Origin: Hemibagrus wyckioides
Lineage: Eukaryota > Chordata > Actinopteri > Siluriformes > Bagridae
Assembly (NCBI RefSeq): GCF_019097595.1
Contig: NC_080718.1
Span: 30,979,008 to 31,043,007, forward strand
DNA length: 64,000 nt
Direction: 5' to 3'
The notes beneath the pieces are model-generated. The model was not told the DNA's origin and made no database searches. It saw only the letters and a list, made by a program, of their open reading frames with translations. How positions within the stretch are numbered: position 1 is the stretch's first letter; every line of letters starts with the position of its first letter. Of this stretch, positions 1 through 63,079 are shown one piece after another. The translations under genes were made by a program, and so were the position numbers.

Positions 1-1330
1 GGAAGTGAAAGAGGCAAAATGGCACTACAGGAAAAAAATGGAGACGTGACTAGACCATCACGACATTAGAGGTGTGTGGGTGGGGCTAAAGACGATCACA
101 GGCTACAGAGGACGAGGAAACATCAGGTGAAACTTGTAAAGGATCTTATCTGTGCTTTGTTACCAAATTCCCTTGATCCACTACAATATGCGTACCGCCA
201 AAACAGAAGCACGGATGATTTCACATGTCCTTCATACAACGCTTTCACATCTGGACATTGGGAAAGGGAATTATGTAAGGCTTCTTTTCATTGACTACAG
301 CTCAGCATTTAACACTGTAATCCCTTACCGTCTCATAATAAAGCTCAGTGAACTGGGACTTGGTCAATCACTATGCTCCTGGATCCTGAGCTTCCTGACA
401 AACAGACCACAGGTGGTAAAGATAGGACATTGGTTCTCAGACAGTATCACATTGAACATTGGATCACCTCAAGATTGTGTTCCAAGTCCCCTGCTCTTCT
501 CTCTCTACACCTATGACTGCTATACTCGACACAGCTCCAACTCCATTGTGAAATTTGCAGATGACACAGTGATGATTGGACTGATCCAGAACAACGACGA
601 GACAGCTTATCTGGAGGAGATATCAGCACTATCTTCTTGGTGTAAGCATAACAACCTGGACCTAAATGTCTCAAAGACCAAGGAGATGGTGGTGGACTTC
701 AGGAGAGGAAAGCATGATTCTCAGTACACGCCGCTTAAGATCAACGGGACTCTGGTGGAGAGAGTGACCAGCTACAAGTATCTGGGAGACCATATCTCTG
801 AGGACTTGTTCTGGACACCCCGCATCTCTTCACTGGTGAAGAAGGCTAGGCAGCACTTGTAGTACCTCAGACAGCTGAGGAAGTTCAGGATCTCTTCAGG
901 TCTGCGCAAAACCTTATACACATCCATCATCCAGTCTGTTGAATCTGGGAATATTACCGTCTGGTATGAGAATAGCAGTTCCCAGGATAAAAAGGACTTG
1001 AGGAGAGTGATCAGGTGTGCTGGGCGCATCACTAGGACTGCACCGCCTGATCTACAGGATGTTTACATCAGGCGGTGCAGGTCCAGGGGTGAGCACATTA
1101 TTAAAGACACTCATCACCCAAAACTGTTTCAGTGGCTGCCATCTGGCAAGAGTTTCTGATTACTCAGGGCATGAACTGATCTTGTGACCCTAACCCTAGG
1201 TCCTAATATTACCCACTGTGTCTGTCGCCCTGGCCAAATCCTGACTGATACACTTCATGAATGTTATTCCTGTGTAGGTCTGAACATAACTGCTGTGTAC
1301 AGCCTTTTCTAGGATATTAAAGGGATAAAG
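1..1330 (+). mobile_element. LINE (L2/CR1-like) reverse transcriptase relic
   Basis: The reading frame 152-862 shows RT motifs: [33 protein letters not shown], the catalytic FADDTVMIG and [15 protein letters not shown]. The thumb region continues past a stop at about 860 (YLRQLRKFRISSGL). The usual TGAPQGC is degraded to GSPQDC. The left end is cut by the window edge and the 3' end near 1330 is approximate. Confidence 0.85.
1040..1078. repeat. Perfect inverted repeat in the LINE
   Basis: GCACCGCCTGAT at 1040-1051 is exactly complementary to ATCAGGCGGTGC at 1067-1078, around a 15-base loop. It lies in the RT C-terminal coding remnant. Confidence 0.7.
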
Positions 1331-1437
1331 CGAGGTTTGATATTGATCTTTAGTTGGACAGCTGGCAGGGTTGAGGTTGGGTTAATTTTTTTCTTTAATC
1401 CTGACCAATCTGCCAGCCCCTGTGTGCTGTGTTTTTT

Positions 1438-1850
1438 TTATCGCCAAACATAGTTCTTGTAGTTTAGTCTAAAAAGGTCCATTTTAGGTTCCTCAGACCA
1501 TAGCACCTTCAGCCAGATGGCATCAGAGCTTTCCAGGTATGTTTTTGTGTAGCGTAAATGAGACGAGTGTGGCCATTTTTCAGGAGAAGCTTCTTTCTTG
1601 CCCTCCAGCCGTACAGACCAGCTTTGTGTAAAGCTTGTGAGATAGTCACATGAACACACTGACCATTCCCAGTGCAAGTTTCCTTTGGTCTCTTGGTAGC
1701 TTCTCTGATCAATGTCCTCTTGGCTCGGCCATCCAGTCTGGACAGAAGACCTGGTCTAGGCAATGTGTTGGTGAAACCCTAGGCTTTCCACTTCTTAATG
1801 ATGCTCTGAATAGTTCTCAGAGGGATAGCTGAAGCCTTCAATTCTTTTTG
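1438..1850 (-). mobile_element. Tc1/mariner transposase relic
   Basis: Read on the minus strand, broken frames give Tc1-like pieces: LHKAGLYGWRARKKLLLKNG, then ATQKHTWKAL and KVLWSEEPKMDLF. The last is the first-Asp region with Asp replaced by Glu. No terminal repeats were found. Confidence 0.65.
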
Positions 1851-1889
1851 TAGCTTTCTCCTAACATGAGTCTTTCTACAACTTTATCC

Positions 1890-2356
1890 TGGAGGCCTTT
1901 TCAAAGCACTTCCATGGTGAATTCTCCAAAGGGTTGGAAGTAGCCAATCACAGAGCATTAACAGTTTTACCTAGCTGGTGATTGGCTGGTAGCTACGATG
2001 CTTTGTATGTGTGATGTTGCAGTTCATCTCCCCGCCCCTTGTGCTCGGTTCAACACGTGCGTATATTCTGTGAATAAGTGATCTCAGTGATTTTTTCCTT
2101 GGTTTTTATACAGGCGATACTGTACTCTATTTTTATGTCAAACATTTATTTTTTTTTAAGGGTAATGTATTAAGCTAACTTTTAAATGAAATTAAAAAGT
2201 GTTTTGGGAGCACGGTTGTAGTCATATTTAGGCTTTAAACTCTAAAAATAAGCATTTACAGTACAGTATTAGCATTTTTAGTGACTCCACGGAACATCAG
2301 TGAAACCTCGTCATTAGCGATGGGTCCTGGAACATAACCTCACGGATGTGTGAGGT
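1890..2356. mobile_element. Possible pogo/Tigger-like DNA transposon remnant
   Basis: The right edge reads, on the minus strand, ACAGTAATACCTCACACATC followed by CGTGAGGTTATGTTCCAGGA, resembling Tigger/pogo-type terminal repeats. No matching left end was found, so only one end is supported. Confidence 0.35.
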
Positions 2357-2496
2357 ATTACTGTACTTATAATCTTTAACTGTTGATACATTACACTCTG
2401 GAAAATTTTGTTTTTCTATTTATTTTATTTTCTAGAGTGTAATGTTATATATACATATTGTATGTGTACACACTCTCTCTGTGTCTCTTTTTGTGT

Positions 2497-2540
<44 letters not shown>

Positions 2541-3285
2541 TCCCCCTCTCTCTCAGACACTGCATGTGCTACATCACACAAAAATAAATAAAATGTACAT
2601 TTACTGCAATCTTAATTCATCACAAAACTGGTGATCATTTATATGGTCATTTCAGATGGACATCATGCGGTAGAGTTAAGGGAGGGATAACGCCTGAGTG
2701 GGCGGGATCAGGGATTATGGTTTGATTAGTTATCACGTCTCAGCAGAGGACGTCTGGGCCGCTTTGGCTGGACCGAAGATAAGAGCTCACCGTACCCACT
2801 AAGGTCAATAGTCCTCATCTCCTCATGTCAGGTCAGTAGGTCAGGGTAAAGGATAGCATCAAGCTAAATCCCTTAGAGGAACTTTATACAGTCAGTGTGG
2901 TTATGAGAACAGCTAGCGCAGCGTGACTCACCGATGAGTTTATTATGGAATAAAATGAAGGAAAATTAAAGTAAAGGCCCTCGTGTGTGTGTGTGTGTGT
3001 TTTTTTTATTCTGTATAATTATTCATCACTGAATTATCTGGTGTAATTATTAGAGCTCTGGACAGAAGCCCATCTCCTGGACACTGACACTGGACCACTT
3101 CATTCATTCTGTCCTCTAATATCTAAATGATATCACTTCCTGTTTGTGTGCTCGATGTGTGTGTGTGTTTATTGTGTGTAAGGTTTGTGTGAATCTCATC
3201 AGCCTCCTGTGTAACAAAAGCATGGGGGCACATCGGGATCAAAGTACACCAGTGTGATGTCACTTCCTGTTTGTGTAATATGTAG
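2357..3285. other. Non-coding stretch with microsatellites
   Basis: AT-rich DNA with a (CT)n tract at about 2501-2538 and short GT runs. No exon, RNA gene or recognisable transposon was seen, and no candidate for the missing first hhat exon. Confidence 0.5.
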
Positions 3286-25759
<22,474 letters not shown>

Positions 25760-26023
25760 AGACTGGGGTGTGGCCAGCCGGGGTGGGGTCAGGGGGTATT
25801 TCTGGACTGTCCCTCACACTCACCTGTCTCTGGTTCAGCAGAGGGTCAGTGCAGCACTGAAGTCTAGGACTTTCTTCATTAATGTTTTTTATTGTTCATG
25901 TCATCTGCATTAATCTCATCTCAATCTCCTGACCTTTATAAACACTAATTATTCTTTAACTCGTATTGTGCTTTAATGTAGCAATGCAGATACTGCTGTA
26001 ATTTATTCATGTTTATATGATTT

Positions 26024-26029
26024 ATTAAA
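26024..26029 (+). terminator. Possible hhat poly(A) signal
   Basis: ATTAAA in an AT-rich stretch about 265 bp downstream of the hhat stop. This placement is by position and motif only. Confidence 0.4.
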
Positions 26030-26061
26030 ACACACATCACTTATAAATGAGAACACACACA

Positions 26062-26096
<35 letters not shown>

Positions 26097-27375
26097 TCTC
26101 TCTCACCCTCTCCTCACCCCGCTCTCTCAGACAGACTCATTGATGTGTTTTATATCTATAAAAATGGACACAAGTCACAGAAGAAAAAAGCACTGAAAGT
26201 CTCAGTTCAGGTTTAAGGCAGAGATTTACACTAGAAGTGATCTGAATGATGATAAAGTTTTAATTAGTTTTTAATAATGCCCTTTTCTTCTTTTTATTTA
26301 CTAAAATAAACAATCAGAATTTCATCTCTGTCACTCAGGAGGAATCAGGATGTGCTTTATGGTAAATAATCTTATAGCCCTGTGTGTGTGTTTGTGTGTG
26401 TGTGTGTATTATTCATCACACACTCTTATCTTTCTCAGATCTGCTGCCAGGTTTTTATCAAACTCTTTCTGTTCTGATCCCCCCTCTTTCTATCTCTCTG
26501 TGTAGCCCCCACCCCATCTCTCTCTTTCTCTTTGTTCACTTCAGCAGGTTTATTGAATCAAATGTTTCCTGCCACATCATTTCCAAAGGAAGAATGTAAA
26601 TTAACAGATTGTAACAGTGTCTCATTGCATACAACACACACACACACCAGGACATCACAAAAACCCAGATTAAAGTAAAGAAAAGCAAGAATCTCCAAGC
26701 AAGAAAAAGCATTTTCCCTGTCTTTGAAAGAGTGTGAGTTTAAATACTGATGAAACTTCAACTGTCCAGTGCTCAGTGTCTGTTCCTGTCAATCACAGCA
26801 AGAGTATCATCATCTACAGTATCATCATCTACAGCGTCATCACCTGTTCCTGGTTCTCCTGTGTTCCAAGTTCTCCTATGTGAGACACTCTCCTTTCTCT
26901 CTCTCTCTCTCTGTCTGCACATGCACAAAAGTGAAGGAAACACATGGAGAGCTATTTGGCATCTTACCAGCTTTCTGAATTAACTTTCCATATGTTTTTA
27001 TTCAAAAACAACACATTTATATTTGAATATATCAGCTGTAAACAGTTGAAGGTGGGTGGTAATGAGTGGGATGCTCTGACCTCTGAGGCTGGCAGAGAGA
27101 TGCTTTCTCACCAGAATGGGATGCCATGGTGCAGTGTAGCACAGGTGGAGTACATGCTGTTGGCTGTGGGAGAGCAGGTCGGGTGTGAGAACATCTACTC
27201 TGCCTCATACATGGATACAGTGATTTTGAATGGAACATGGTTCAAGTGTTTCCCTGCCTGCCCCTTCAATACAAGCAATGATCTCAAATGTCAATGGTCA
27301 GTGGGAGAACACTGGGGTGCTGGAGCATGAAGTGAAATCAGTGACACACTGGTGCCAGAGATGGTCAGTGATGAA

Positions 27376-27425
27376 CAGTTACATTGAGACACAGTTACAG
27401 TGAGACACTGTAACTAATGTAACTG
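27376..27425. repeat. 50-bp two-stem hairpin
   Basis: CAGTTACATT (27376-27385) pairs with AATGTAACTG (27416-27425), and AGTTACAGT (27393-27401) pairs with ACTGTAACT (27407-27415). The loop is GAGAC and a 7-base bulge sits on one side. It lies between hhat and the DIRS-like relic. Confidence 0.7.
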
Positions 27426-27590
27426 TTTCAGGTAGTGACGTGCGGTCGCCAATAAACAAGCTTCTCAACATCAGGCCACGTGTTGTCGCCTCGCTGTAAT
27501 CTCCCGTTCTTCCATGACCTCCACACTGAGGTGTTCATTGGAGTGACCCATACTGGGACTAATTAGTTAATGGTTGTGAGGCTGAATAAG

Positions 27591-29520
27591 CCCAGGTATT
27601 GGGAGCTGACAAGGGTGGAAGAGACACTTCTAAGCTATCTCTCCCCCTCATCAGCAGCATTGTGGCATTTGGAGAAGGACAATCTGAGGGCCATCATCTC
27701 CAGGGTTGCCGAGAAATAGGCCTGATGCCTGAGAGCAGTCCCCCTTGGGGCAGGTCTGAGCTCACCATTTCATCATGTCTCCTACTCTCCTATTGCTCTC
27801 GGGGGATGCCCCTGCCAACCTTGCTGACTCAGGTGCTTTGGGAAGCAGGTGCACCTGGTGACTCACCTGCCCTAGGCTTTCATCCCAGCAGTTCACCTTC
27901 TCAGCCTGGTTGGGGCTTTAAAGTGGCATGCTGGCTGGGAAGCACCGCTAGAATGGCACCTATCTTAGATCATTTGGCAGCATGTCAACTTCTGACAAAT
28001 CGGTTCTTGATGCCGTGAAGATAGTAACAGAAGTGAATTCGCCCCCTGGCCTTGTTGCAAAGGTGTGTTGCCTACTGTGGTACACACCACATGGATCCTG
28101 TTCCTGCAGCAGGAATTTATTTCTCTCTTCTGGATAGGGGGTCATAGAACATGTTCCCCTCTCCAAGAGAGAGTCAGGTTTTTACAACTGGTATTTTTTA
28201 GTACCCAAGAGGAATGATGGCTGCATCCAATTTTAAATCTGCATATCTTGGATCATACTCTGAGGACATACAGGTTCAAGGTTCAAACTCATTGTTATAA
28301 ATCTGGTCAGAGGACTGGTTTGTCATATTAGATTTAAAGGATGCACACGTTCACACAGAGACTTGGCCATAACACAGAATGTTTCTGGGTAAACTTCTGG
28401 GGGCATCGCCTACCAATATCAAGTTTTTCCTTTGGTCTAGCTCTGCTTCCACACACCTTCACAGGGCATCTGTGTACTGAATTATATAGTCGAAAGATCT
28501 GGCAGCAAGACACAGGTCTCCTGCATGTGTTAGTTTGATCCTCAACTCTATTAACAGCATCAGGCTAGGCTAAGATTTATCTGTCCCCTGGCCTCGGAGG
28601 TTATTGGGTCTCATAGCAGCAGCAGCAGCCAATGTTATCCTCTTGGGTCTTCTGGCTCAGCAGCAGGTGTTTTCACGCTCTCAACCTCCTGTTCAGGGTT
28701 ATAAGGGTTATGCACCACAGGCTTCACAGGCTTTTTGCATTTGTGCAAAAGAACCGGGTTCCTTCCTTGGGTCCCATTCTCGGGGTGTGTTGCCATAACA
28801 CTTTCAATAAATGCCTCTCTCATGAAATGGGACGTGGTTCTCAATGGCCACTCTCTGCTCACGCAATACGGAAGGCCCTCATCTCTCATGGCTGTGTTTC
28901 TAGATTTGAAATGCTTTCTCCCATCTTTGAAGGTGTACCATGTGTTCGTCCACGAACAACACTACATGCAAGCTCAGAGGTTCTCACCATTTAAATCAGC
29001 TGTCCAGGGGCATAGGGTTATGTGCTACAAGGGTTATAGCCTTAATTTGTGGAGGACCCCAGTTCCAACCTTGGGCCCCACTCTTGGGGTGTGCTACCTT
29101 TGCAGAACACTTCTGACGAGCACCTTTCTCATCGTTTGGGGTGCAGCATTATATGGCTGCCTTGGGAGACCCTTATCTCTCATGGCACATAAGCTGGCTG
29201 GATATGAGAGTGGTGATTCTAGCATTGAAACACTTCCTCCCACAACTGTAGGGCTACTGCCTGTTCCTCCACTCGGACAACACCATGGTGGTCGCTTAGA
29301 TCACCCACCAGGATGGGCTGTGTGCATACTCCCTTTTCAGGTTGGTGAAACAGATCCTACTCTGGGCAGAAATCAAATTGCTCTCCCTGAGGGCAATTTA
29401 CATTCCAGGGCATGCAAATCTGGGGGCAGACTTCCTGTTAAGGCAGGGGCTGAGGCTCAGGAGATTGTGGCTCCACCCACGGGTGAGGTGTGCTGCTACA
29501 TTACCTGACCCATTTAGCCA
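27591..29520 (+). mobile_element. DIRS-like retrotransposon relic
   Basis: Broken frames match DIRS-type fish retrotransposon proteins. The RT start reads LDLKDAHVH near 28335, and a degraded palm follows (VLNY-like at about 28480). The RNase H-like region includes RRLLGLIAAAAANVILLGLL at 28590-28650, and the end reads KQILLWAEIKLLSLRAIYIP and GHANLGADFLLRQGLR at 29345-29460. The RNase H-like part appears twice in divergent form (about 28690-28980 and 28990-29300). No tyrosine recombinase was seen. There are multiple stops and frameshifts. Confidence 0.65.
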
Positions 29521-29635
29521 CTGAAATTGGCATGTTCACATTTGCATTAGATACCGGTCCTATGTTCCCCTAGCACCACACCATGATGCAGCGCCTTGTC
29601 AGAGGACATACGTAACCTGAGATGATTCTGTGACA

Positions 29636-29715
29636 GTTCAGAAAACCATTTCAAACACAATGAAATGAAACAATGTTCCTCCAGGATGCTGGGGCTTCAG
29701 AAAACAACACAGAGC
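29636..29715 (-). mobile_element. LINE 3'-end fragment (type A)
   Basis: AATGAAATGAAACAATGTTC followed by CTCCAGGATGCTGGGG is the reverse complement of the type A LINE 3' end seen at 20760-20820 and 62830-62900. Confidence 0.6.
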
Positions 29716-30225
29716 TTAACACTTGCAAAACAGCTCTAAACCCCACCCACTAGCTGACAGTTACAGAGGCCACACCTCCTTCAGTGAGACTGACAGGTCG
29801 AAAGGCCACACCCCCTCACTAGTATTTACAGGTACAGAGGCCACACCCCCAATTATTATAGTGCAAAGTAATGTGAAATATTGACATACAGTTTCATTTT
29901 TCTTTGTGTGTGTGTTAATTAACTGCTAATAAAATTGTTAATAAAAACTGTTAATAAATAATAAATCACTGATGTAATAATGAATATGAAGAAACACATG
30001 GAGACATACAAAATGTTTCATTACAATAAATAATATTTTCTATGTTTTTTTTAAATCTACAGAAGCTTGAATGTGTTCATGCAATTAAATAACTGTCTTT
30101 AACGGGTGTGTGTGTGCGTGTCATATTGCACTTGGAGGTTAAAGAGTAATTAAAGAGTTGATCTTTATTCAGCTCGGAATTCAGTGCTTTTAACCAAAAA
30201 GGGGCCATTCCAGCAGTTCTGAACA
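29716..30225. other. Intergenic, no gene seen
   Basis: Holds a short repeated motif GAGGCCACACC/AGGCCACACCCC (29767-29850) and AT-rich sequence. It lies just downstream of the presumed kcnh1 poly(A) site. Confidence 0.5.
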
Positions 30226-30231
30226 TTTATT
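30226..30231 (-). terminator. Possible kcnh1 poly(A) signal
   Basis: AATAAA on the minus strand (tttatt on plus) about 108 bp downstream of the kcnh1 stop codon. Confidence 0.5.
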
Positions 30232-30338
30232 TAGTAAAAATGTAGTTTTCTTTAGAAAGACCCATAATGTTAAAAATGTCTGATATTCCTCTCATCACAG
30301 GGACTTTCTCTTCTCTCAGTAAGCAAACCCTGCTTCGG

Positions 30339-58254
<27,916 letters not shown>

Positions 58255-58900
58255 AAAATCTAGGAGATCTAGACAGGAGTCGGAGTACAGGGCACTATTG
58301 GATAACACTCTGGGCTGGTGAATGACCTGCTCCTAAATGTGATGAAGACCAGGGAGATGGTGGTGGACTTTAGATTGAGCTCATAAGGAGGATGGAATTG
58401 TTGATAACTACAAGTATTTGTGTGTCCACTTAAAGGACAGACTGGACTGGAGGACCCACACTGACGCTGTATACAGGAAAGGGATGAGCAGACTCTAAGT
58501 CCTGAGGAAGCTCAGATCCTTCAATGTCTGTAACAAGATGCTGGAGATCTTCTACCAGTCTGTGGTGGTGAGTGTGTTTACTGTGTTGTGATCTGCTGGG
58601 GGTCAGCAACAGCACCAGGAACACCTGCAGGTTTAACAAGCTAATTCTCAAAGCTGGACCTATCACTGGACACAAACTGGAAACGTTTGGACAATCCGTC
58701 TGACCTGCTCTACACCACACTACAGAGTCAGTGGTCACTCATTCTCTAAAAGACTCACTCAGATTCATGTCACAGAGAACACTACAGGAGATCATTCACA
58801 CCATTCACTATAACACCGTACAGCCGACCTGTGTGTGAGTGACTGGTGATCACACTCTCACACTGCACTACTACATTAACATCATTATATTCCAGCCTCT
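58255..58900 (+). mobile_element. LINE relic, Rex1-like reverse transcriptase end
   Basis: Broken plus-strand frames read NDLLLNVMKTREMVVDF, then YKYLCVHLKDRLDWRTHTDA, RLRKLRSFNVCNKMLEIFYQ and VSVLCVVICWG-like text. These match the RT C terminus of Rex1-type LINEs. Stops and frameshifts are frequent and neither end is sharp. Confidence 0.55.
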
Positions 58901-59290
58901 CAAGGTTCTTCATATTCATTAACCCTAACTCTACATTTAGCAAGTGTGTATTTAATTACAGAAGTTGAGTGTCTTTGTGTGAATTTATAGATCAGAATGA
59001 GTGTGAGGGTTTTTACTCGTTCATCAGACAAATAACTTCACACACTTACACCGGCTTTATACTGCAGAATAAAAACACTATTATTTCTGCATTGTTTGTG
59101 AAAATGATCAGTTATTTTACATTGACATCATCAGGGATGTGGGTTATGTGGTAATAGTTCAGGGTTGCCAGATTTGGTAGACTCGCCCACAATTGGACCA
59201 TTTTAAACTCACTGGATAAAAAAATGATATTATTAGTCAGGATGAAGTGATCGTCCAAGTGTTCATCCAAAGGTGAAGCAGCAGCCACTC
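58901..59290. other. Intronic stretch, nothing recognised
   Basis: AT-rich sequence without repeats or coding signal. Confidence 0.5.
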
Positions 59291-59328
59291 TGTGTGTGTG
59301 TGTGTGTGTGAGTGTGTGTGTGTGTGTC

Positions 59329-59359
<31 letters not shown>

Positions 59360-59463
59360 GTGGGTGGGTGTGATAGAGAGATTAGATGCCCTGGCATGCA
59401 GAGTAACAGACTCAGCTGGTTTTGGGACATATTGCTCAGACGTGACAGCAAGAGTCTGTATAT

Positions 59464-59496
<33 letters not shown>

Positions 59497-59546
59497 ACAC
59501 ACAGACACACATACAGACACACATACACACACACATACACACACAT
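59291..59546. repeat. (GT)n and (CA)n microsatellite pair
   Basis: GT run at 59291-59370 (with GGTG interruptions) and CA run at 59463-59546. Together they form a large imperfect inverted repeat around a 90-bp spacer. Confidence 0.85.
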
Positions 59547-62004
59547 ATGTACACTACACTGTACGAAACAATGTACACTACACTATACACTGTACGAAAC
59601 AATGTACACTACACTATACACTGTACAAAACACCATACACTGTACACTACACTATACACTACACTGTACACTGCACTGTATAGTGTATATCACACTGTAC
59701 ATTACACTACAGTGTACACTGCACTGTACACAACACTACACAAAACACTGTACACTACACTATACACTATAAACTACACTGTACACTGTACAAACACTGT
59801 ACACTACACTATACACTACACTGTACACTACACTGTACACTACACTATACACTACACTGGACACTGCACTGTAGATTACACTGTACACTACACTGTACAC
59901 TACAATGTACACAATACACTACACTGTACACTGCACTGTACACAACACTACACAAAACACTGTACACTACACTATACACTATAAACTACACTGTACACTG
60001 TACAAACACTGTACACTACACTATACACTACACTGTACACTACACTATACACTACACTGTACACTACACTGTACACTACACTGTACACTACACTGTACAC
60101 AATACACTACACTGTACACTGCACTGTACACAATACACTACACTGTACACAATACACTACACTGTACACTACACTGTACACTACACTGTACACTACACTA
60201 TACACTACACTGTACACTACACTGTACACTACACTGTACACAATACACTACACTGTACACTACATTGTAAACTACACTATATACTACACTTGACACTACA
60301 CTGGATACTGCACTGTACATTACACTGTACACTACACTAAAATATATACTATACTACACTGTAAACTACACTATAGACTGCGCTGTACATTACACTGTAC
60401 ACTGCACTATACACTACACTGTACACTACACTACAATATATACTATACTACACTGTAAACTACACTGTACACTACACTATACACTACACTGTACTCCACA
60501 CTATACACTACACTACACTGTACACAATACACTACACTGTACACTAAACTGTACACTACAGTGTACACTGCACTGTACCCTGAACTATAAACTACACTGT
60601 ACACTACACTGTAGACTGCACTATACACTACACTGTACACTAAACAGTACACTACAGTATACACTACACTGTACACTACACTGTAGACTAAATGGTGTAC
60701 ACTACACTGTACATTACACTGTACAAAACAATGTACACTACACTGTACACTGTACAAAACACTTTAAACTACACCGTACACTATACACTACACAATACAC
60801 TACACTACACAATACACTACACTGTACACCACACTACACTGTACACTACACTATACACTAACTGAACACACTGTAGACTGTACACTACACTGTACACAAT
60901 ACACTACACTGTACACTACACTATACACTGCACTGCACACTGCACTGCACAGTGTACATTACACTGTACATTACACTACAGTGTACACTACACTATACAC
61001 TACACTGTACTCTACACTACACAGTACACTACACTACTATATATACTATACTACACTGTAAACTACACTGTACACTACACTGCACTCTACACTGTACAAT
61101 ATACACTACACTATACTGTACACTATACACTACACTGTAAACAACACTAAACAGTAAACTACACTATACACTGCACTATGTACTACACTGTACACTAAAC
61201 TGTACACTACACTATACACTGTAAAACACACTATACACTATACCCTTCACTGTACACTACAGTGTACACTACTCTGTACAAATCACTGTACACTATAAAC
61301 TACACTGTACTCTACAGTGTACACTACACTATACCCTACACTGTACACTGCACTATACACTACACTGTACACTATACTACAATATATACTATACTACACT
61401 GTAAACTACACTGTATACTACACTGCACAAAGTACACTACACTGTACACTACACTGTACACTATACACTACACTATAAACTACAGTACACAATACCCTTC
61501 ACTGTACACTACTTTATGCAGTACACTACACTATACACTGTACAACACACTATACACTATAAACTACACTGTACACTACAGTGTACACTACACTGTACAA
61601 AACACTATACACTGTACACTACACTATACACTATACTAAACTGTACACTCCACTACACTGTACACTATACAGTACATAATACACTACACTATACTACATT
61701 AGACACTACACTGTATACTACACTGTACATTAAACTACACTGTACACCACACTATACACTAAACAACACTACACTACACTGTACACTGCACTATACACTG
61801 CAATATACACTACACTTTACAAAACACTGTACACTACAGTATACACTACACGTCACTATACACTACACTGTACAAAACACTGTACAAAACACTGTACACT
61901 ACACTGTACACTACACTGTACACTAAACTGTAAACTACACTATACACCACACTGTACACCGCACTGTACACTACACTGTACACTACACTACACTGTAAAC
62001 TACT
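59547..62004. repeat. 12-bp minisatellite array, 2.5 kb
   Basis: The unit GTACACTACACT (variants ATACACTACACT, GTACACTGCACT, GTACAAAACACT) repeats about 200 times by length. Since 12 is a multiple of 3, frames read as a YTVH/YTLH four-residue repeat, which is not a gene. TGTACA palindromes recur at unit joints. A few units reappear at 63945-64000. Confidence 0.96.
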
Positions 62005-62754
62005 AAACGGTGTCCATCCCACTCGGGAGGGTGCTGCTCTCATTTCTTGCAGCATAGAACATAGTCTTAGAGCAGATCTAGTTAATCGGTGACAATCCAG
62101 GGCCAGGGCCAGGGAGCAGACAAGCAGGTTAATCCCACCGTCTGCTGGCTGCAAAAAGTCGTCACTCAGGGTTCATAACATTGAGACTGTGTCTGTTCCC
62201 CGAACCAAACGAAAATGTTTTAACAATCAGAAAATTTGTTTTAGTAACCTGATTAACATAAAACTAGATGATAGTGAATGCACAGCCAGCACCTTTGATC
62301 TGAAGCTAGGACTGTTAAATATAAGATCTCTGTCAACTAAAACACTTATAATTAATGAACTGATTACTGATCAGGAGTTCAGTGTTCTTTGTTTAACAGA
62401 AACATGGATTAAACAAATCGAGTACGTAGCATTAAATGAAGCTTGTCCGCCTGGCTATAGCTATATACATCAACCGCGTCTAACAGGCAGGGGAGGAGGT
62501 GTCGCAGTTATTCATGATAATAAGCTAAGCGCCACACAAAAACCCAGACATCAATTCAACATATTTGAAGTTCTTTATACTAACCTAACGTATGCAAGTA
62601 CTAATAATAAGTTCACAGAGTCAGTTCCACTAATTGTTATTTACAGACCCCCAGGACCATACTCTGAATTCCTCAGTGAATTTTCAGATTTCATTTCAAA
62701 CCTTGTTGTTTCTTTAGACAAAGCATTAATAGTAGGAGAATTCAACATTCATTT

Positions 62755-62922
62755 TATGTGGCTTGGACGAACTTTCAGTCCTAGCTTTCTGTTGTTCTTG
62801 TGTTTGATCTTCATGTTGTATGTTTCTGTAGCACCAGGTCCTGGAGAAACATTGTTTCGTTTCACTCTGTACTGCGTCAGATATATGTGGTTGAAATGAC
62901 AATAAAGCTTCTTGAATCCTTG
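62755..62922 (+). mobile_element. 5'-truncated LINE 3' end (type A) inside the endonuclease region
   Basis: GTAGCACCAGGTCCTGGAGA, TTGTTTCGTTTCACTCTGTA and GACAATAAAGCTTCTTGAAT match, in plus orientation, the 3' end of copy D. It interrupts the frame right after the GEFN motif. I could not define a target-site duplication. Confidence 0.8.
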
Positions 62923-63079
62923 ATAAGCCAGAAGACCCTCTGAGAGCAGCAGTTGTGTCCATGTTAGATTCATTAGGTGTTAATCAAAATGTAATAGGAC
63001 CCACTCATAATGGAGGTCACACTCTGGATCTCATTTTTACATTCGGTTTAGATATAGAAAACATAGTCACTCTTCCACA

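Larger units (their letters stand above)
25760..27590. other. hhat 3' region and intergenic DNA
   Basis: Contains the presumed hhat 3' UTR, (CT)n at 26061-26091, (GT)n near 26381-26407 and unassigned sequence. No further gene is recognised. The hairpin at 27376-27425 is listed separately. Confidence 0.5.

Noticed and set aside
59292..59984. Frames rich in Cys/Val then Tyr/Thr/His
   Set aside because: These are translations of GT, CA and 12-bp repeats only.
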